Source: Clostridium sardiniense
GTDB taxonomy: Bacteria > Bacillota > Clostridia > Clostridiales > Clostridiaceae
Direction: 5' to 3'
DNA: 64,000 nt
NCBI RefSeq assembly: GCF_016907995.1
Contig: NZ_JAFBDA010000005.1
Location: forward strand, 62,001-126,000
Positions 45,707 through 55,078 of the stretch are shown piece after piece. Both the position numbers and the translations under genes were made by a program. Under the pieces are notes generated by a model that was given only the letters and a program-made list of their open reading frames with translations, ran no database searches and was not told the DNA's origin. The stretch's first letter is position 1; each line of letters begins with the position of its first letter.

Positions 45707-47011
45707 TTATTTTTCATAATTAATTATTTCTTTTAAGAAATTAATATTTCCTAAAAAATTAATATGAGGATACCCAGCTATAGTATTATTTTTCTTATAC
45801 CCACATACCCATTCACTTTTATTTCCTAAATAATTCTCTTTGCTTATATTATATACTGTCTCTTCTTCTAAATTAACTTTTGATTTATGAAATTCATGAC
45901 AATTAATTGTGTATAAATTTCCATTGTTATGTAGAGTTAGCGTGGAGTATCCAAATCTTTGAAGTCTCTTTGTCATCTCAGTATTCCCTTTAAAGAATCC
46001 TACCATCTCAGTCCCATCTATGCTTTCAGTAAGATACATAAGCCCTCCACATTCAGCAAAACATCTAAGTCCATTATCAAGTGCATCTTTTATACTTTTT
46101 CTCATAGACTTATTTTTTGAAAGTTCTTCTTTAAAAATTTCTGGATATCCACCCCCTAAGTATAGAAAATCTAGACCTTTAGGAAGCTCTTTATCATTTA
46201 ATGGACTAAAGTATACAACATCTCCAATACTTTTTAATAACTCTATATTCTCTTCATAATAAAAATTAAATGCCTTATCTAACGCAATACCTATTTTTAT
46301 ATTTTTATTTTTTAAGTTGTATTCTATACTTTTTGCTTTATATTCTTTAAATTCATCTATGAGACCTTCAAGGTCTACATAATTCTCTAATAACGAACTT
46401 GCATAATCTATTTTTTCTTTAAGGTTTGATACTTCAACACTTTGAACTAATCCAAGATGCCTACTTTTTAAATTTAAATTTTCATCCTTTGGTATATATC
46501 CAAATACCTTTACATCACAGTTTTTTTCTATAGCAGCTTTTAGCATAGTGTAATAGCTAGTACTTATAGAATTTAAAACTACCCCAATAATATTTGCTTT
46601 CTTAAAATCTTTTAATCCATTTATTTCGGCACATAAAGTAACACTTTGAGCTCCTGGAGTAATTACAAGTAAAATTGGCATGTCATTAAGTTCTTTTGAA
46701 ACATGATATGTCGATCCAAAAGTATCTATTCCCTTACCATCATAAAGGCCCATGACCCCTTCAATTACTCCTAAATCTCCATTTCCTCTTGAATAAGTAT
46801 CCTTCATGCCATCTTTACCCATTAGAAATATATCTAAGTTTCTTGAAGGTTTCTTAGTTATAAATTTATGAAAGGCGCTATCTATATAATCAGGCCCAAC
46901 TTTAAATCCTTGTACCTCAAACCCTTTTCTCATTAAAGAATTCATTAAAGCTAAAGTAAAGGTAGTTTTACCACCGCCACTTCTATTAGAGGCAATAATT
47001 AAAGATTTCAT
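45707..47011 (-). CDS. cbiA: Cobyrinate a,c-diamide synthase
   Basis: 434 residues. P-loop IASNRSGGGKTTFTLALM, VQGFKVGPDYIDSAFH and VIEGVMGLYDG in the ATPase half; YLGGGYPEIFKEEL and nucleophile Cys in RCFAECGGLMYLTE in the amidotransferase half. Amidates the a and c acetate groups with glutamine. The opening is the usual family start. Confidence 0.95.
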   Translation of the reverse strand: MKSLIIASNRSGGGKTTFTLALMNSLMRKGFEVQGFKVGPDYIDSAFHKFITKKPSRNLDIFLMGKDGMKDTYSRGNGDLGVIEGVMGLYDGKGIDTFGSTYHVSKELNDMPILLVITPGAQSVTLCAEINGLKDFKKANIIGVVLNSISTSYYTMLKAAIEKNCDVKVFGYIPKDENLNLKSRHLGLVQSVEVSNLKEKIDYASSLLENYVDLEGLIDEFKEYKAKSIEYNLKNKNIKIGIALDKAFNFYYEENIELLKSIGDVVYFSPLNDKELPKGLDFLYLGGGYPEIFKEELSKNKSMRKSIKDALDNGLRCFAECGGLMYLTESIDGTEMVGFFKGNTEMTKRLQRFGYSTLTLHNNGNLYTINCHEFHKSKVNLEEETVYNISKENYLGNKSEWVCGYKKNNTIAGYPHINFLGNINFLKEIINYEK

Positions 47012-47037
47012 ATACCTTCCTCCTATTTATCTCTTGC

Positions 47038-47871
47038 TTACTTTCTTAATTTCTTAGTTTCACCACAACCTAAATATGTATCATTTTTCATGTCATCTAT
47101 ATGATCTAGATATATTTTTCTAAAAGCTTCTACTTCTCCAAGACCGTGTACATGTGCTTCTACTTCAAGTCCTTTACTTTCTAATATTGTTTTCCATGAA
47201 TCCTCTTCATCTGATGCCATATCATTCTTAACATGATCCCCTGCAACAACCATTAGCGGTACTAATTTCACCTTTTTTATATTATTTCTTTCAATTCTCT
47301 TTAATACGCTATCTAAAGTTGGGTAGCCTTCTACAGTTCCAACAAATGCTCTTTCATGTCCTTCATCATATAGCATTGTTTGAAGAGCGCCATAAACAGC
47401 ATTAGAATAATGGGCACTACCATGTCCAAATAAAACTACAGCTTCTTCTTCTTCACATTCTAATAATTCTTTTATGCTTTCTATGAATATTGTATAATCA
47501 TTTGGAAGTTCTTCTTCTCCTTGATAGAAAAATATTGGTCTTCCAAATTTCATAGTATCGAAATGCTTTTCAAATCTAACTACATTTCCCTTTACATAAT
47601 CATATTCCTCTCCAGGTATCATGTGAATAGGTTGAACTAAAACTTCATTGTATCCTAAATCTTTTAATTTCTCTAAAACTATCTCTGGTGTGTCAACTTC
47701 TATGTTATGGACTCTTTTTAACTTATTTATTATCATATGAGATGTAAAACATCTAAATATATCATATCCTTTAAATTTATCTTTTATTTCTGTTTCGATC
47801 TTTTCAATTGAATTTTCTAATGCATCTAAATAACTCGTTCCAAAACTAACTACTAATATTGCCTTTTTCAT
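47038..47871 (-). CDS. cbiK: Anaerobic sirohydrochlorin cobaltochelatase
   Basis: 277 residues, cytosolic (no signal peptide). Metal-site residues are visible as H150 (LFGHGSAHYSN), E181 (VGTVEGYPTLD) and H213 (VVAGDHVKNDMA), matching the His-Glu-His set of Salmonella CbiK. First gene of the operon, directly behind the cobalamin riboswitch and its terminator. It inserts Co2+ into sirohydrochlorin, so the pathway here is the cobalt-early (anaerobic) one. Confidence 0.94.
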   Translation of the reverse strand: MKKAILVVSFGTSYLDALENSIEKIETEIKDKFKGYDIFRCFTSHMIINKLKRVHNIEVDTPEIVLEKLKDLGYNEVLVQPIHMIPGEEYDYVKGNVVRFEKHFDTMKFGRPIFFYQGEEELPNDYTIFIESIKELLECEEEEAVVLFGHGSAHYSNAVYGALQTMLYDEGHERAFVGTVEGYPTLDSVLKRIERNNIKKVKLVPLMVVAGDHVKNDMASDEEDSWKTILESKGLEVEAHVHGLGEVEAFRKIYLDHIDDMKNDTYLGCGETKKLRK

Positions 47872-47920
47872 AATTCACCTCTAAAAATTTCTTGTTTTAT
47901 CTAAATAATGGGAATAATTG

Positions 47921-47956
47921 AAAAAGCACTTCTATCCCTAAGGATAAAAGTGCTTT
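47921..47956 (-). terminator. Riboswitch-controlled terminator before cbiK
   Basis: Minus-strand AAAGCACTTTTATCC-ttag-GGATAGAAGTGCTTT followed by TTCAATTATT. A second hairpin (GGATTTTTTAAATCC, then TGTTTTTTG) lies between it and the aptamer, about 47970-47997, and may take part in switching. Confidence 0.8.
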
Positions 47957-48024
47957 ATATACACAAAAAACAAGATAGGATTTAAAAAATCCATCAAAAT
48001 TTTATCTATTGTACTTCCCTCCGA

Positions 48025-48205
48025 AGAATAGCTAACAAATTTTAGGCAGGTTTCCTGACTTAAGGGTCATCCTTGCTTAATCCTTCCCAATACATATTAG
48101 TGGTTTCTTTTAAGCTCGTCTCCTTTTACAGTAGCGGGGGCTGTAATGGAATTTCACCATTTTCCCTTTTAATAATTTTAAAAAATTATTCACCTAAAAC
48201 TAAAT
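48025..48205 (-). promoter_or_regulatory. Cobalamin (adenosylcobalamin) riboswitch
   Basis: Minus strand: closing helix TTTTAGG/CCTAAAA, AATAATTTT hairpin, AAAAGGGAA, GGTGAAATTCC, ACAGCCCCCGCTACTGT, then B12 box AGTCAGGAAACCTGCC (48045-48060). These are the invariant cobalamin riboswitch words. It lies before the cbiKACDETLFGHJB operon: coenzyme B12 is expected to stop transcription. Confidence 0.95.
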
Positions 48206-48234
48206 TATTTAATTTTACTATTTCTTATTTTTTA

Positions 48235-48263
48235 ATTATATATTATATCTGTTTTTTATTCAA
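48235..48263 (-). promoter_or_regulatory. Promoter of the cobalamin operon
   Basis: Minus-strand TTGAAT (48258-48263), 17 bases, TATAAT (48235-48240), about 30 bases before the aptamer. Confidence 0.75.
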
Positions 48264-48275
48264 TAAATATATTTT

Positions 48276-49711
48276 CTAATTCTTAGCTAAAAGTTCTAAA
48301 CTTTCTCCTTTATCCTTCTCATTTTTATCTTTTAATAAAAATGAAGCAAAAAAAACTATTAGAAGAAGTACTGCGGCTATAAAGAAAGCATAATTAAATC
48401 CATGAACTAACGCCATAGCATTATCATTTAAATTTGTTACTCCCTGTATTCCGTCTAAATAATTATTTTTCTTTGTTGTCATCAAGCTAACAAATAAAGA
48501 TGATCCCATAGCAGCAGCTATTTGTTGAAGTGTATTTATAACAGCAGTTCCATGAGGATACTGTATTGGCTTTAGTTGATTTAAACTATTTGTTTGTGAT
48601 GAAGTCATAACAAGTGGCATGCCAATATTAAGTATACAAAGTAGTATTATTACTTCTATATAACTTGTATTAATATTAACTCTTGATAATAAATAGAATG
48701 ATATTGTTAAAATCATAAATCCAAAAGGAACTAATTTTTTTGCACCAAATTTATCATATAAATGTCCTGTTATTATAGATGCAAAAGCGTTTATTAAGCC
48801 AGCTGGTAATATAGCTAATCCAACTTGGAATGGTGACATATGATATAATCCTTCTAAATACATCGGCATAACAACTAATGTTTCAAATAGAGTCATCATA
48901 GATACCATAACAAATATTACACCAAGCCCATATGTTGAAGATTTAAATACTCTTAAATCAAGCATGGCTCTTTTAATCTAAACTGTCTTAATGAGAATAA
49001 GATTAATGATAGAATTCCTATTAAGAAAAATACTAATGTCTTACTAAAATTATTATTTCCTAAAGTACTAAAGCCTACTATAATTCCTCCAAAGCCTAAT
49101 GTTGATAAAATTATTGATATTACATCTATTTTAGGTTTTGTTATTTCTGTAACTTTTTCTAAATATCTATATCCAAGTATAATTGCTAATATTGCTAATG
49201 GAATTTCCATGATAAATAAATATCTCCATGATAATTTTTGAATTATCATACCTGATAAAGTAGGCGCTATTGACGGTGCAAATAATATTACAAAAAGTCC
49301 AAGTCCAACAGCTGCGCCACGTTTTTCTGGTGGATTTATAACAACTATTGTATTCATCATTATTGGCACAAACATTCCTGTTCCAGATGCTTGTATTAAT
49401 CTACCTAAAAGTAATATTGTAAAGTTTGGTGCTGTAGCCGCTATTATAGTTCCTAATAGAAACAATGACATTGCTACTATATACAGTTGCTTTAAAGTAA
49501 ATCTTTGAATTAAAAAAGCAGTAACTGGAACTAATATCCCTATAACTAAAAGATACCCTGTACTTAACCATTGAACAGTTTGTGCACTTATATTAAACTC
49601 TTCCATAAGTTTTGGAAGTGCTACATTTGTTATTGTCTCATTTAACAAGGCCATGAACCCTCCAAATAGTAATACTGCCATAACCTTAAATATTTTTTCT
49701 TTTGATTGCAT
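48276..49711 (-). pseudogene. EmrB/QacA-type 14-TM drug efflux gene split by a one-base frameshift
   Basis: Two overlapping frames encode one protein: 48953-49711 (252 codons; LNETITNVALPKLMEEF, TGYLLVIGILVPVTAFL, LLGRLIQASGTGM) and 48276-48965 (229 codons; LDLRVFKSSTYGLGV, PFQVGLAILPAGLINAF). At the junction RLKEPCLI-stop and MLDLRVF become continuous RLKEPMLDLRVF if one base is restored in CCATG (about 48963-48967). Family length is about 480, equal to the sum. It may be a true inactivation, an assembly error, or two coupled half-proteins. A TetR operator lies at its promoter. Confidence 0.85.
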
Positions 49712-49733
49712 TTTCTAAACCTCTTTCTTTAAT

Positions 49734-49745
49734 TAGACCAGTCTA
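49734..49745. promoter_or_regulatory. Candidate TetR operator before the efflux gene
   Basis: TAGACCAGTCTA, next to a possible minus-strand -10 (TATATA); matches the site at 50440-50457 in TAGACC and GGTCTA half-sites. Confidence 0.6.
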
Positions 49746-49783
49746 TATAATTTTTCCAAAAAATATTATTAAATAAAATATAT

Positions 49784-49823
49784 AAAGATTATTATAATCT
49801 TAAAAAGTTTTATAATAATCTTT
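49784..49823 (-). terminator. Terminator after the TetR gene
   Basis: AAAGATTATTATAA / TTATAATAATCTTT 14-bp inverted repeat, so the efflux gene must have its own promoter. Confidence 0.75.
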
Positions 49824-49837
49824 ATTCTAATAGAATT

Positions 49838-50416
49838 TTATTTTATATAGCTATTTATAATCATCTTTATTTTATCAGCAACAAGTAAAAGTGAACTATT
49901 ATCTTTTTTAGTAAGAGACATTACTATTGCCCCTTCTATCATTATCTGTATTATTCTACTTATTTCTTTTGAATCATTTTCTGATATTCCAAGTTCTAAT
50001 AATCTTTTATAATATAAAGATTCCCATTCTAAAAATGTATCCATACAAGCTTCTCTAAGAATTTCATTGGTCTGTGAAGCTTCTAATGCCAAAAGACTAA
50101 CTGTTACTCCTTTGACTACTTCTTCTCTATCTACTATATCAGCTACATTTAAGATAACTTTTTGTATGCCTTCAATAGGGTTATTACTTAAATAAAGATT
50201 TTCTTTAATCTCTTCTTTTATATTGTTTTTAACTACTTTTATAGCTTCCAATGCTAACTCTTCCTTACCCTTTGGAAAATAATAATAAAGTGATCCTTTT
50301 GGTGCTTTACTTACCTTTAATATCGAATTTAATCCAGTAGCATGATATCCATTAGAGAAAAATAATTTTGATGCTGAATTTAATATTTTACTTCTTGTAT
50401 CTATCTTTTTATGCAA
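49838..50416 (-). CDS. TetR-family regulator (LmrA/YxaF-like), TTG start
   Basis: 192 residues. N-terminal HTH: KILNSASKLFFSNGYHATGL, SKAPKGSLYYYFPKGKEEL. The C-terminal part resembles the ligand domain of LmrA/QacR-like regulators (CMDTFLEWESLYYKRLLEL). The first in-frame start is TTG at 50416, with GAGG eight bases upstream. It precedes the frameshifted efflux gene, and both have a TAGACC/GGTCTA site, so it probably represses itself and the pump. Confidence 0.88.
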   Translation of the reverse strand: MHKKIDTRSKILNSASKLFFSNGYHATGLNSILKVSKAPKGSLYYYFPKGKEELALEAIKVVKNNIKEEIKENLYLSNNPIEGIQKVILNVADIVDREEVVKGVTVSLLALEASQTNEILREACMDTFLEWESLYYKRLLELGISENDSKEISRIIQIMIEGAIVMSLTKKDNSSLLLVADKIKMIINSYIK

Positions 50417-50439
50417 TTTAAATACCTCATTAGTTTTAT

Positions 50440-50457
50440 TATACCGATTGGTCTATA
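50440..50457. promoter_or_regulatory. Candidate TetR operator before the tetR-type gene
   Basis: TATACCGATTGGTCTATA, an imperfect palindrome 24 bases from the TetR start. Confidence 0.6.
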
Positions 50458-50518
50458 TATAAAATACATTCTGAGATTTAAATTGTCAAATATAATTTTT
50501 AGAATATATTAAAAAATT

Positions 50519-50556
50519 AGGAGTAGAACTCTAAATAGTTATAAAGTTCTACTCCT
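50519..50556 (-). terminator. Terminator after the tyrosine decarboxylase gene
   Basis: AGGAGTAGAACT / AGTTCTACTCCT 12-bp stem shortly after the stop codon. Confidence 0.85.
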
Positions 50557-50569
50557 AAAATATTTTACT

Positions 50570-52468
50570 CTATTGCTTTTGTTCACCTAATATTTTTTCT
50601 AACTTTTCTACTATTGCGTCATCCATCTTCTTCATATATTCATTAAATACTTTTTCGCAATTTAAGAATGGTGATAATACACATGCTCTTAAGATTGTTA
50701 CCTTCTTAACCCTCTTCCATTCTTCTGTTGAAATTCCACAATTATTAACAAATTTAAGTGGTGAATCACCGTAATCTTCTACTGTAAAGTCAGTATGTGA
50801 AGTTAAAAAGTCATTTACATATAAGGCTTCCTTTACATATGAAGCTTCTTCATAAAAGTCATGATTTAAATCATTCATTACTTTTAAATCTTTATTTCCT
50901 CTTAGATTAAATACAAAGTCAACCATATTAAAATCTGGTTCAACTAAAGGATAAACATCTACTATCTTATCTCCAACTTTATATGACTTTTGCATTTCTA
51001 ATTTATGATAAAGCTTGTAAGCCCCTTCATTGCCTGCGCCTATAAGTTTACCATAGCCTGTTATATTAAGAGGTAATACTTTGTGAGCGGTCCAAACTGA
51101 AGCTGCTGTAGCACCTGCTTTTGATCCTTCAAGCATAAATGCACCAAGAAGTGATGGTATATCAGCTCCCTTTTCAAATACGTATGTTGCAAAGTAAGAA
51201 ATTGAATCTCTCATTCTCTTATCTCTTACAATTATACCTCCTGCTGAATATGGTATATATCCCATCTTATGTGGGTCAATTGTAATTGTATCTGCCTTCT
51301 CCATAGATTTAAATGCATTGTATACATCATTTGATGGCCATGGTGTGCTTTCATCTAATATAGCTCCATGCTCTAGCATTTTTTCTTTTAATTTATCCTC
51401 TTTAATAAATGAATAATCATCATCTAAGAATATAGATCTCGCATATCCACCATAGGCTGCATCTACATGTACATAGAAATTAATTCCCTTCTTTGAGAAT
51501 TCATCTCTTATTTCTATAATCTTATCAATATGGTCTATTGCGCCTTCTTCTGTAGATCCAACAACTCCAACAACTCCAAGTATAGGAATTTGTTTACTTG
51601 TATATTCTTCAATTGTCTTTCTAAGTTCATTCATATCCATTCTGTAATGATGATCAACTTTTACTGGAACAACTGCTTCTACTCCAAGACCAAGAATATC
51701 GCCAGCTTTAAGCCATGAATAATGTTTTGTTTGAGGTATTAGCCATTTTCCAAGCTTACCTATCTTATCTCCCATCCCTCTTGCAGAATGTTCTTTTATT
51801 TGGTCTAACTTCTCTCCTGCGTTATCCATAAGATCAAGTATTTCAGAAACACTCATATTTAAAAGTTCCCATTCTGATTTACCATCTACAAGCTCTGGCA
51901 TAACCTCTTTTACTGCAAGCGGAATAGATTTTATATTTCTTGCATACCATAAGCCCTCATAATTTGCTATGGATCCATCTGCACAAATATGCCCCCATCC
52001 ATCATCATTATAACTTACTAATTTACAGAAATCTTCTCCAACATCTTCTTCCATTTGAGATGTAGCAGGTGAAGATTCATAGGCAACATTATTACCGTTA
52101 TATAACATAGCAGCAAAATAACCTAATAATGCTGGCATTAATGTTTCTGAATTCATATGTCCTAAAAATCTTGGTGAATGCCATGGAACAGAACCAGCTC
52201 TCAATTTTGATGATAATTCAATCAATACCTCTTTAAGTCTATCTTTACTTACTACAAAGCTTTCTTTGCGTTCATCAGAAACTTTAATTATAGTATCATC
52301 TTCTGGATGAAAATTCTTTCTCCACTCAGCATGGTCATTAAATAATCTTAAAAGACTTTCTTCAAAAAAATCTTCATTTTCTGATTTAGGCCCTAAGAAC
52401 ATAGCTTTTAAATTAATATCCTCATTATTTTCTAAAATATCAGTACCTTTTTTAACGTCCTTTTCCAT
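50570..52468 (-). CDS. tdcA: Tyrosine decarboxylase (PLP, group II)
   Basis: 632 residues, matching enterococcal/lactobacillar tyrosine decarboxylase (about 620) rather than glutamate decarboxylase (about 465). [56 protein letters not shown] and [15 protein letters not shown] follow the TyrDC sequence closely as I remember it. PLP lysine is K401 in [16 protein letters not shown]336 in [11 protein letters not shown] contacts the pyridine nitrogen. It turns tyrosine into tyramine plus CO2, consuming a proton. Its start overlaps tyrP by 17 bases; AAAAGGAG precedes the ATG. Confidence 0.9.
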   Translation of the reverse strand: MEKDVKKGTDILENNEDINLKAMFLGPKSENEDFFEESLLRLFNDHAEWRKNFHPEDDTIIKVSDERKESFVVSKDRLKEVLIELSSKLRAGSVPWHSPRFLGHMNSETLMPALLGYFAAMLYNGNNVAYESSPATSQMEEDVGEDFCKLVSYNDDGWGHICADGSIANYEGLWYARNIKSIPLAVKEVMPELVDGKSEWELLNMSVSEILDLMDNAGEKLDQIKEHSARGMGDKIGKLGKWLIPQTKHYSWLKAGDILGLGVEAVVPVKVDHHYRMDMNELRKTIEEYTSKQIPILGVVGVVGSTEEGAIDHIDKIIEIRDEFSKKGINFYVHVDAAYGGYARSIFLDDDYSFIKEDKLKEKMLEHGAILDESTPWPSNDVYNAFKSMEKADTITIDPHKMGYIPYSAGGIIVRDKRMRDSISYFATYVFEKGADIPSLLGAFMLEGSKAGATAASVWTAHKVLPLNITGYGKLIGAGNEGAYKLYHKLEMQKSYKVGDKIVDVYPLVEPDFNMVDFVFNLRGNKDLKVMNDLNHDFYEEASYVKEALYVNDFLTSHTDFTVEDYGDSPLKFVNNCGISTEEWKRVKKVTILRACVLSPFLNCEKVFNEYMKKMDDAIVEKLEKILGEQKQ

Positions 52469-53903
52469 TATATCTAATCTCCTTTTCTTTTGGTTTCTTC
52501 CATGAGTCTTTCTTAAATGCGTATATAATTAATGGTGAAATAAAACATATTATAGTTCCAATTACTTGGAATGCAATATACATAGTATCACCCTCTGGTG
52601 GTATAGAACTTGGAGGTATAAGGCTAACTACTATGGTTATGATTACACCAATCATAGCTAATATACATGTAATCCACATACCAGCTTTCCCACCTGGGAT
52701 AGTAAATGCTCTATGTACATCTGGCTTTTTATATTTTAGAATTATTTCAGCAAGTATTATAAATATATAAACTATACTATAAAGAATAGTTGTCAATATA
52801 AGTACCATAAAGAAACTATTATTAACATCTGGTACTACAACATATACAATTGCTACTAATGACACAACAATTGCTTGAATAAGTACAAATGTTATAGGAA
52901 CATCACGTCTTGTTCTCTTTTGAAATATAGGTGGTAAATTCCCTTCTTCTGCAACCTTTATCATAGCTTTTGAAGGTCCAAGTACCCATGCACTTAATTG
53001 TGCAAGAACACCAATAGCTATCATTCCTGCAATAATATTTGTAAGCCATGGCATTCCAAGTTCATTAAAATAAATTTGGAATGGTTGAGTTATATTTGAT
53101 AACTCTATCTTATCTGAAGGTATTGTATTTGCCTCTGTAAGCCCTGCAATAAGGTTAAATATTATAAGTAATCCCATTGATAGAAATACTGATATTGGAT
53201 AATTTCTTTTTGGATTCTCTATATTATTTGCATGAACTGATGCAATTTCAAGACCTGAAAATATAAATATTATTCCTGAAAAAAATGATAATTTGTCTAA
53301 AGATGCTAAACTTGGTATTGCTGTTTGAACGTTAAATGGTCCTAAATAAACATTTCCATGTTTAAATGTCCACCATAAGCCTAAAACAACTAATGCAACA
53401 AAAGGTATATATATACCAACTACTGCACCTATACTTCCTACTACTTTACCCATATCAAATTTAAAGTTTAGTAGAGTTACAGTCCAGTAAGAAATTACTA
53501 TTATAATGAATATAAACATATTATTTTGTGCAAGTTCAGTTCTTCCTATTGCATAAGCAAGCATTACACCAACAGTAGAACTTACCATAACCATACCAAA
53601 GAATAATTGAACCCATAAAAGCCATGCAGTTACAAATCCCCATCTTTCTCCTAATGCCTCTTTAACCCAAACTTGAGATCCACCTTCCTCTGGCCATCCA
53701 GTTGCTAGTTCAGCTGCAATAAGTGAAATAGGTATTGCAAAAAGTACTGCTGCACCTATCATAAAGAATATCTGTTGCCAACCAACAATTGCTAATGTTG
53801 GTACGCTTCTAACACTTCCATAAAAAGCTATACTTATACCTACTAATTGAAATAGAGTAAGCTTTTTATTTCTATTTTCTAAGTCTCCCATACTCTTATT
53901 CAC
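52452..53903 (-). CDS. tyrP: Tyrosine/tyramine antiporter (APC superfamily)
   Basis: 483 residues with about 12 hydrophobic segments. [56 protein letters not shown] and [20 protein letters not shown] match bacterial TyrP. Exchange of tyrosine for tyramine with the decarboxylase gives proton motive force and acid tolerance. Order here is tyrP then tdcA, the reverse of the enterococcal cluster, and no tyrS is attached. First start is GTG 53903, two bases after GAGG; ATG 53891 is the alternative. Confidence 0.9.
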   Translation of the reverse strand: MNKSMGDLENRNKKLTLFQLVGISIAFYGSVRSVPTLAIVGWQQIFFMIGAAVLFAIPISLIAAELATGWPEEGGSQVWVKEALGERWGFVTAWLLWVQLFFGMVMVSSTVGVMLAYAIGRTELAQNNMFIFIIIVISYWTVTLLNFKFDMGKVVGSIGAVVGIYIPFVALVVLGLWWTFKHGNVYLGPFNVQTAIPSLASLDKLSFFSGIIFIFSGLEIASVHANNIENPKRNYPISVFLSMGLLIIFNLIAGLTEANTIPSDKIELSNITQPFQIYFNELGMPWLTNIIAGMIAIGVLAQLSAWVLGPSKAMIKVAEEGNLPPIFQKRTRRDVPITFVLIQAIVVSLVAIVYVVVPDVNNSFFMVLILTTILYSIVYIFIILAEIILKYKKPDVHRAFTIPGGKAGMWITCILAMIGVIITIVVSLIPPSSIPPEGDTMYIAFQVIGTIICFISPLIIYAFKKDSWKKPKEKEIRYNGKGR

Positions 53904-54054
53904 ATCCTCTTCTTTTGCTTTATACTTTTATTACTTAAATAAATATATTTTTAGAATTATCAATCACCATCCTTTATGAAAACTTATATTATAGTCTTTC
54001 TTTAACTAAATTTATTATGTGTTACATTTTTTACTTTAATACAACTAATAATTT

Positions 54055-54083
54055 CCTATAAAACCATATAGAAATTTTGTCAA
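54055..54083 (-). promoter_or_regulatory. Candidate promoter for tyrP-tdcA
   Basis: Minus-strand TTGACA (54078-54083), 17 bases, TATAGG (54055-54060). A second -10 (TATAAT, 53988-53993) with poor -35 lies nearer. The remaining gap 53904-54181 shows no other structure apart from the terminator at 54089. Confidence 0.45.
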
Positions 54084-54088
54084 AAAAA

Positions 54089-54122
54089 GAAAGTAGAAAA
54101 ATAAATTTATTTTTCTACTTTC
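54089..54122 (-). terminator. Terminator after the GNAT gene
   Basis: Perfect 17-bp palindrome arm GAAAGTAGAAAAATAAA and complement, then TTTTTTTGAC on the minus strand. Confidence 0.85.
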
Positions 54123-54181
54123 TTCCTTACTTTTATAAACTAATATTTTTTATTTAAGATTTATTTCCAAATGATAAAAAC

Positions 54182-54619
54182 TTATCTTTTCCACTTCATA
54201 AGTATTTCTTCTTTTAATGTTGCTGAGTCTATTGATTCACTAACTATTTCAAATCCTTCTCTTTCATAAAACTTTAAGGCTCTTACATTTTCCTTGAAAA
54301 CATTTAATGTTAAACTATTTAATTCATTCTTAACTGTATCAATAAGTTTCCTACCTATGCCTTGTCCTTGACTATCATTAGCTACAAATAATCCCCCTAT
54401 AAAATTATTATTTAGTATACTAATAAATCCTTTTATAATATTATCTTCTTTGTAAATATAAGTTTTTGATATAGGTATATATTTATTTCTAACTATATCT
54501 TGTGATTCTATCCAATAATTTTCATCAATAAAATCATGAGATTTTATTGTACTTTCAACCCAAATTTTCATAATTTCATCTATATCTTTTTTATTAAACA
54601 AAAAAATGTTATTTTCCAC
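54182..54619 (-). CDS. GNAT-family N-acetyltransferase, GTG start
   Basis: 145 residues. Acetyl-CoA loop SQGQGIGRKLIDTVK (Q/RxxGxG/A) near residue 87 and C-terminal NVFKENVRALKFYEREGFEIV are classic GNAT features. Substrate unknown. Start: TTG at 54625 is one base from GGGGAG; GTG at 54619 is seven bases from it and is chosen. The ribosome binding site is part of an 11-bp inverted repeat with the far upstream leader. Confidence 0.85.
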   Translation of the reverse strand: MENNIFLFNKKDIDEIMKIWVESTIKSHDFIDENYWIESQDIVRNKYIPISKTYIYKEDNIIKGFISILNNNFIGGLFVANDSQGQGIGRKLIDTVKNELNSLTLNVFKENVRALKFYEREGFEIVSESIDSATLKEEILMKWKR

Positions 54620-54624
54620 GCTCA

Positions 54625-54709
54625 AACTCCCCTTTATTTAAATGTTATATACCCTATAATTAAGTCATTTTATCATCAACTATATTTATATACAAGTAAA
54701 AGGGGAGTT
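54625..54709 (-). promoter_or_regulatory. Leader inverted repeat that could mask the GNAT ribosome binding site
   Basis: AACTCCCCTTT (54625-54635) and AAAGGGGAGTT (54699-54709) are exact complements separated by 63 bases. On the minus-strand transcript the Shine-Dalgarno AAAGGGGAG is the 3' arm. Could also help terminate the small gene upstream. Confidence 0.45.
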
Positions 54710-54728
54710 AAATTACATTATACTTAAT

Positions 54729-54908
54729 TTAAAATATTCTACTTGTTTTATCTAAAGTTTCTCTAATTAATTGAATCTCATCTTCTGTTAATATAGTTAT
54801 TTTACTAATAGCTTTATTATCCATTCCCATTATTATAGCTGTCCTTGCAGCTTCTACTGCATTACTTCTGTCTCGTTTGTTTTTTAGGTTATTATTAGAA
54901 TTATTCAT
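54729..54908 (-). CDS. Small protein resembling the C-terminal tail of Rpn/PD-(D/E)XK transposase-like nucleases
   Basis: 59 residues, ATG at 54906-54908 with AAGGAGG eight bases upstream. AARTAIIMGMDNKAISKITI followed by LTEDEIQLIRETL resembles the helix-turn-helix-like tail (LxxGxxxxxIxxxTGLxxxEI) at the end of Rpn-family proteins. No nuclease part is encoded upstream, so it is either a stand-alone small protein or a remnant. The strong ribosome binding site favours a real gene. Confidence 0.65.
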   Translation of the reverse strand: MNNSNNNLKNKRDRSNAVEAARTAIIMGMDNKAISKITILTEDEIQLIRETLDKTSRIF

Positions 54909-55078
54909 ATATAAAACCTCCTTACTTGATATATATTAAAAAGATTCACTAGTTTATACTTGCTCCTATACTTATTATTTAATATATGTTTATTTTTTAT
55001 TATTTCCTATAATATTTCTAATATAATTGAAGATTATAAATCATTATATTAGTTAATAATACTATTAGAGGTGATTTT

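Noticed and set aside
50570-52468. Glutamate decarboxylase (GadB) with GadC
   Set aside because: Length of 632 residues and long stretches such as [16 protein letters not shown] and IPQTKHYSW match tyrosine decarboxylases; the antiporter matches TyrP, and the GadB-specific short form is about 465 residues.
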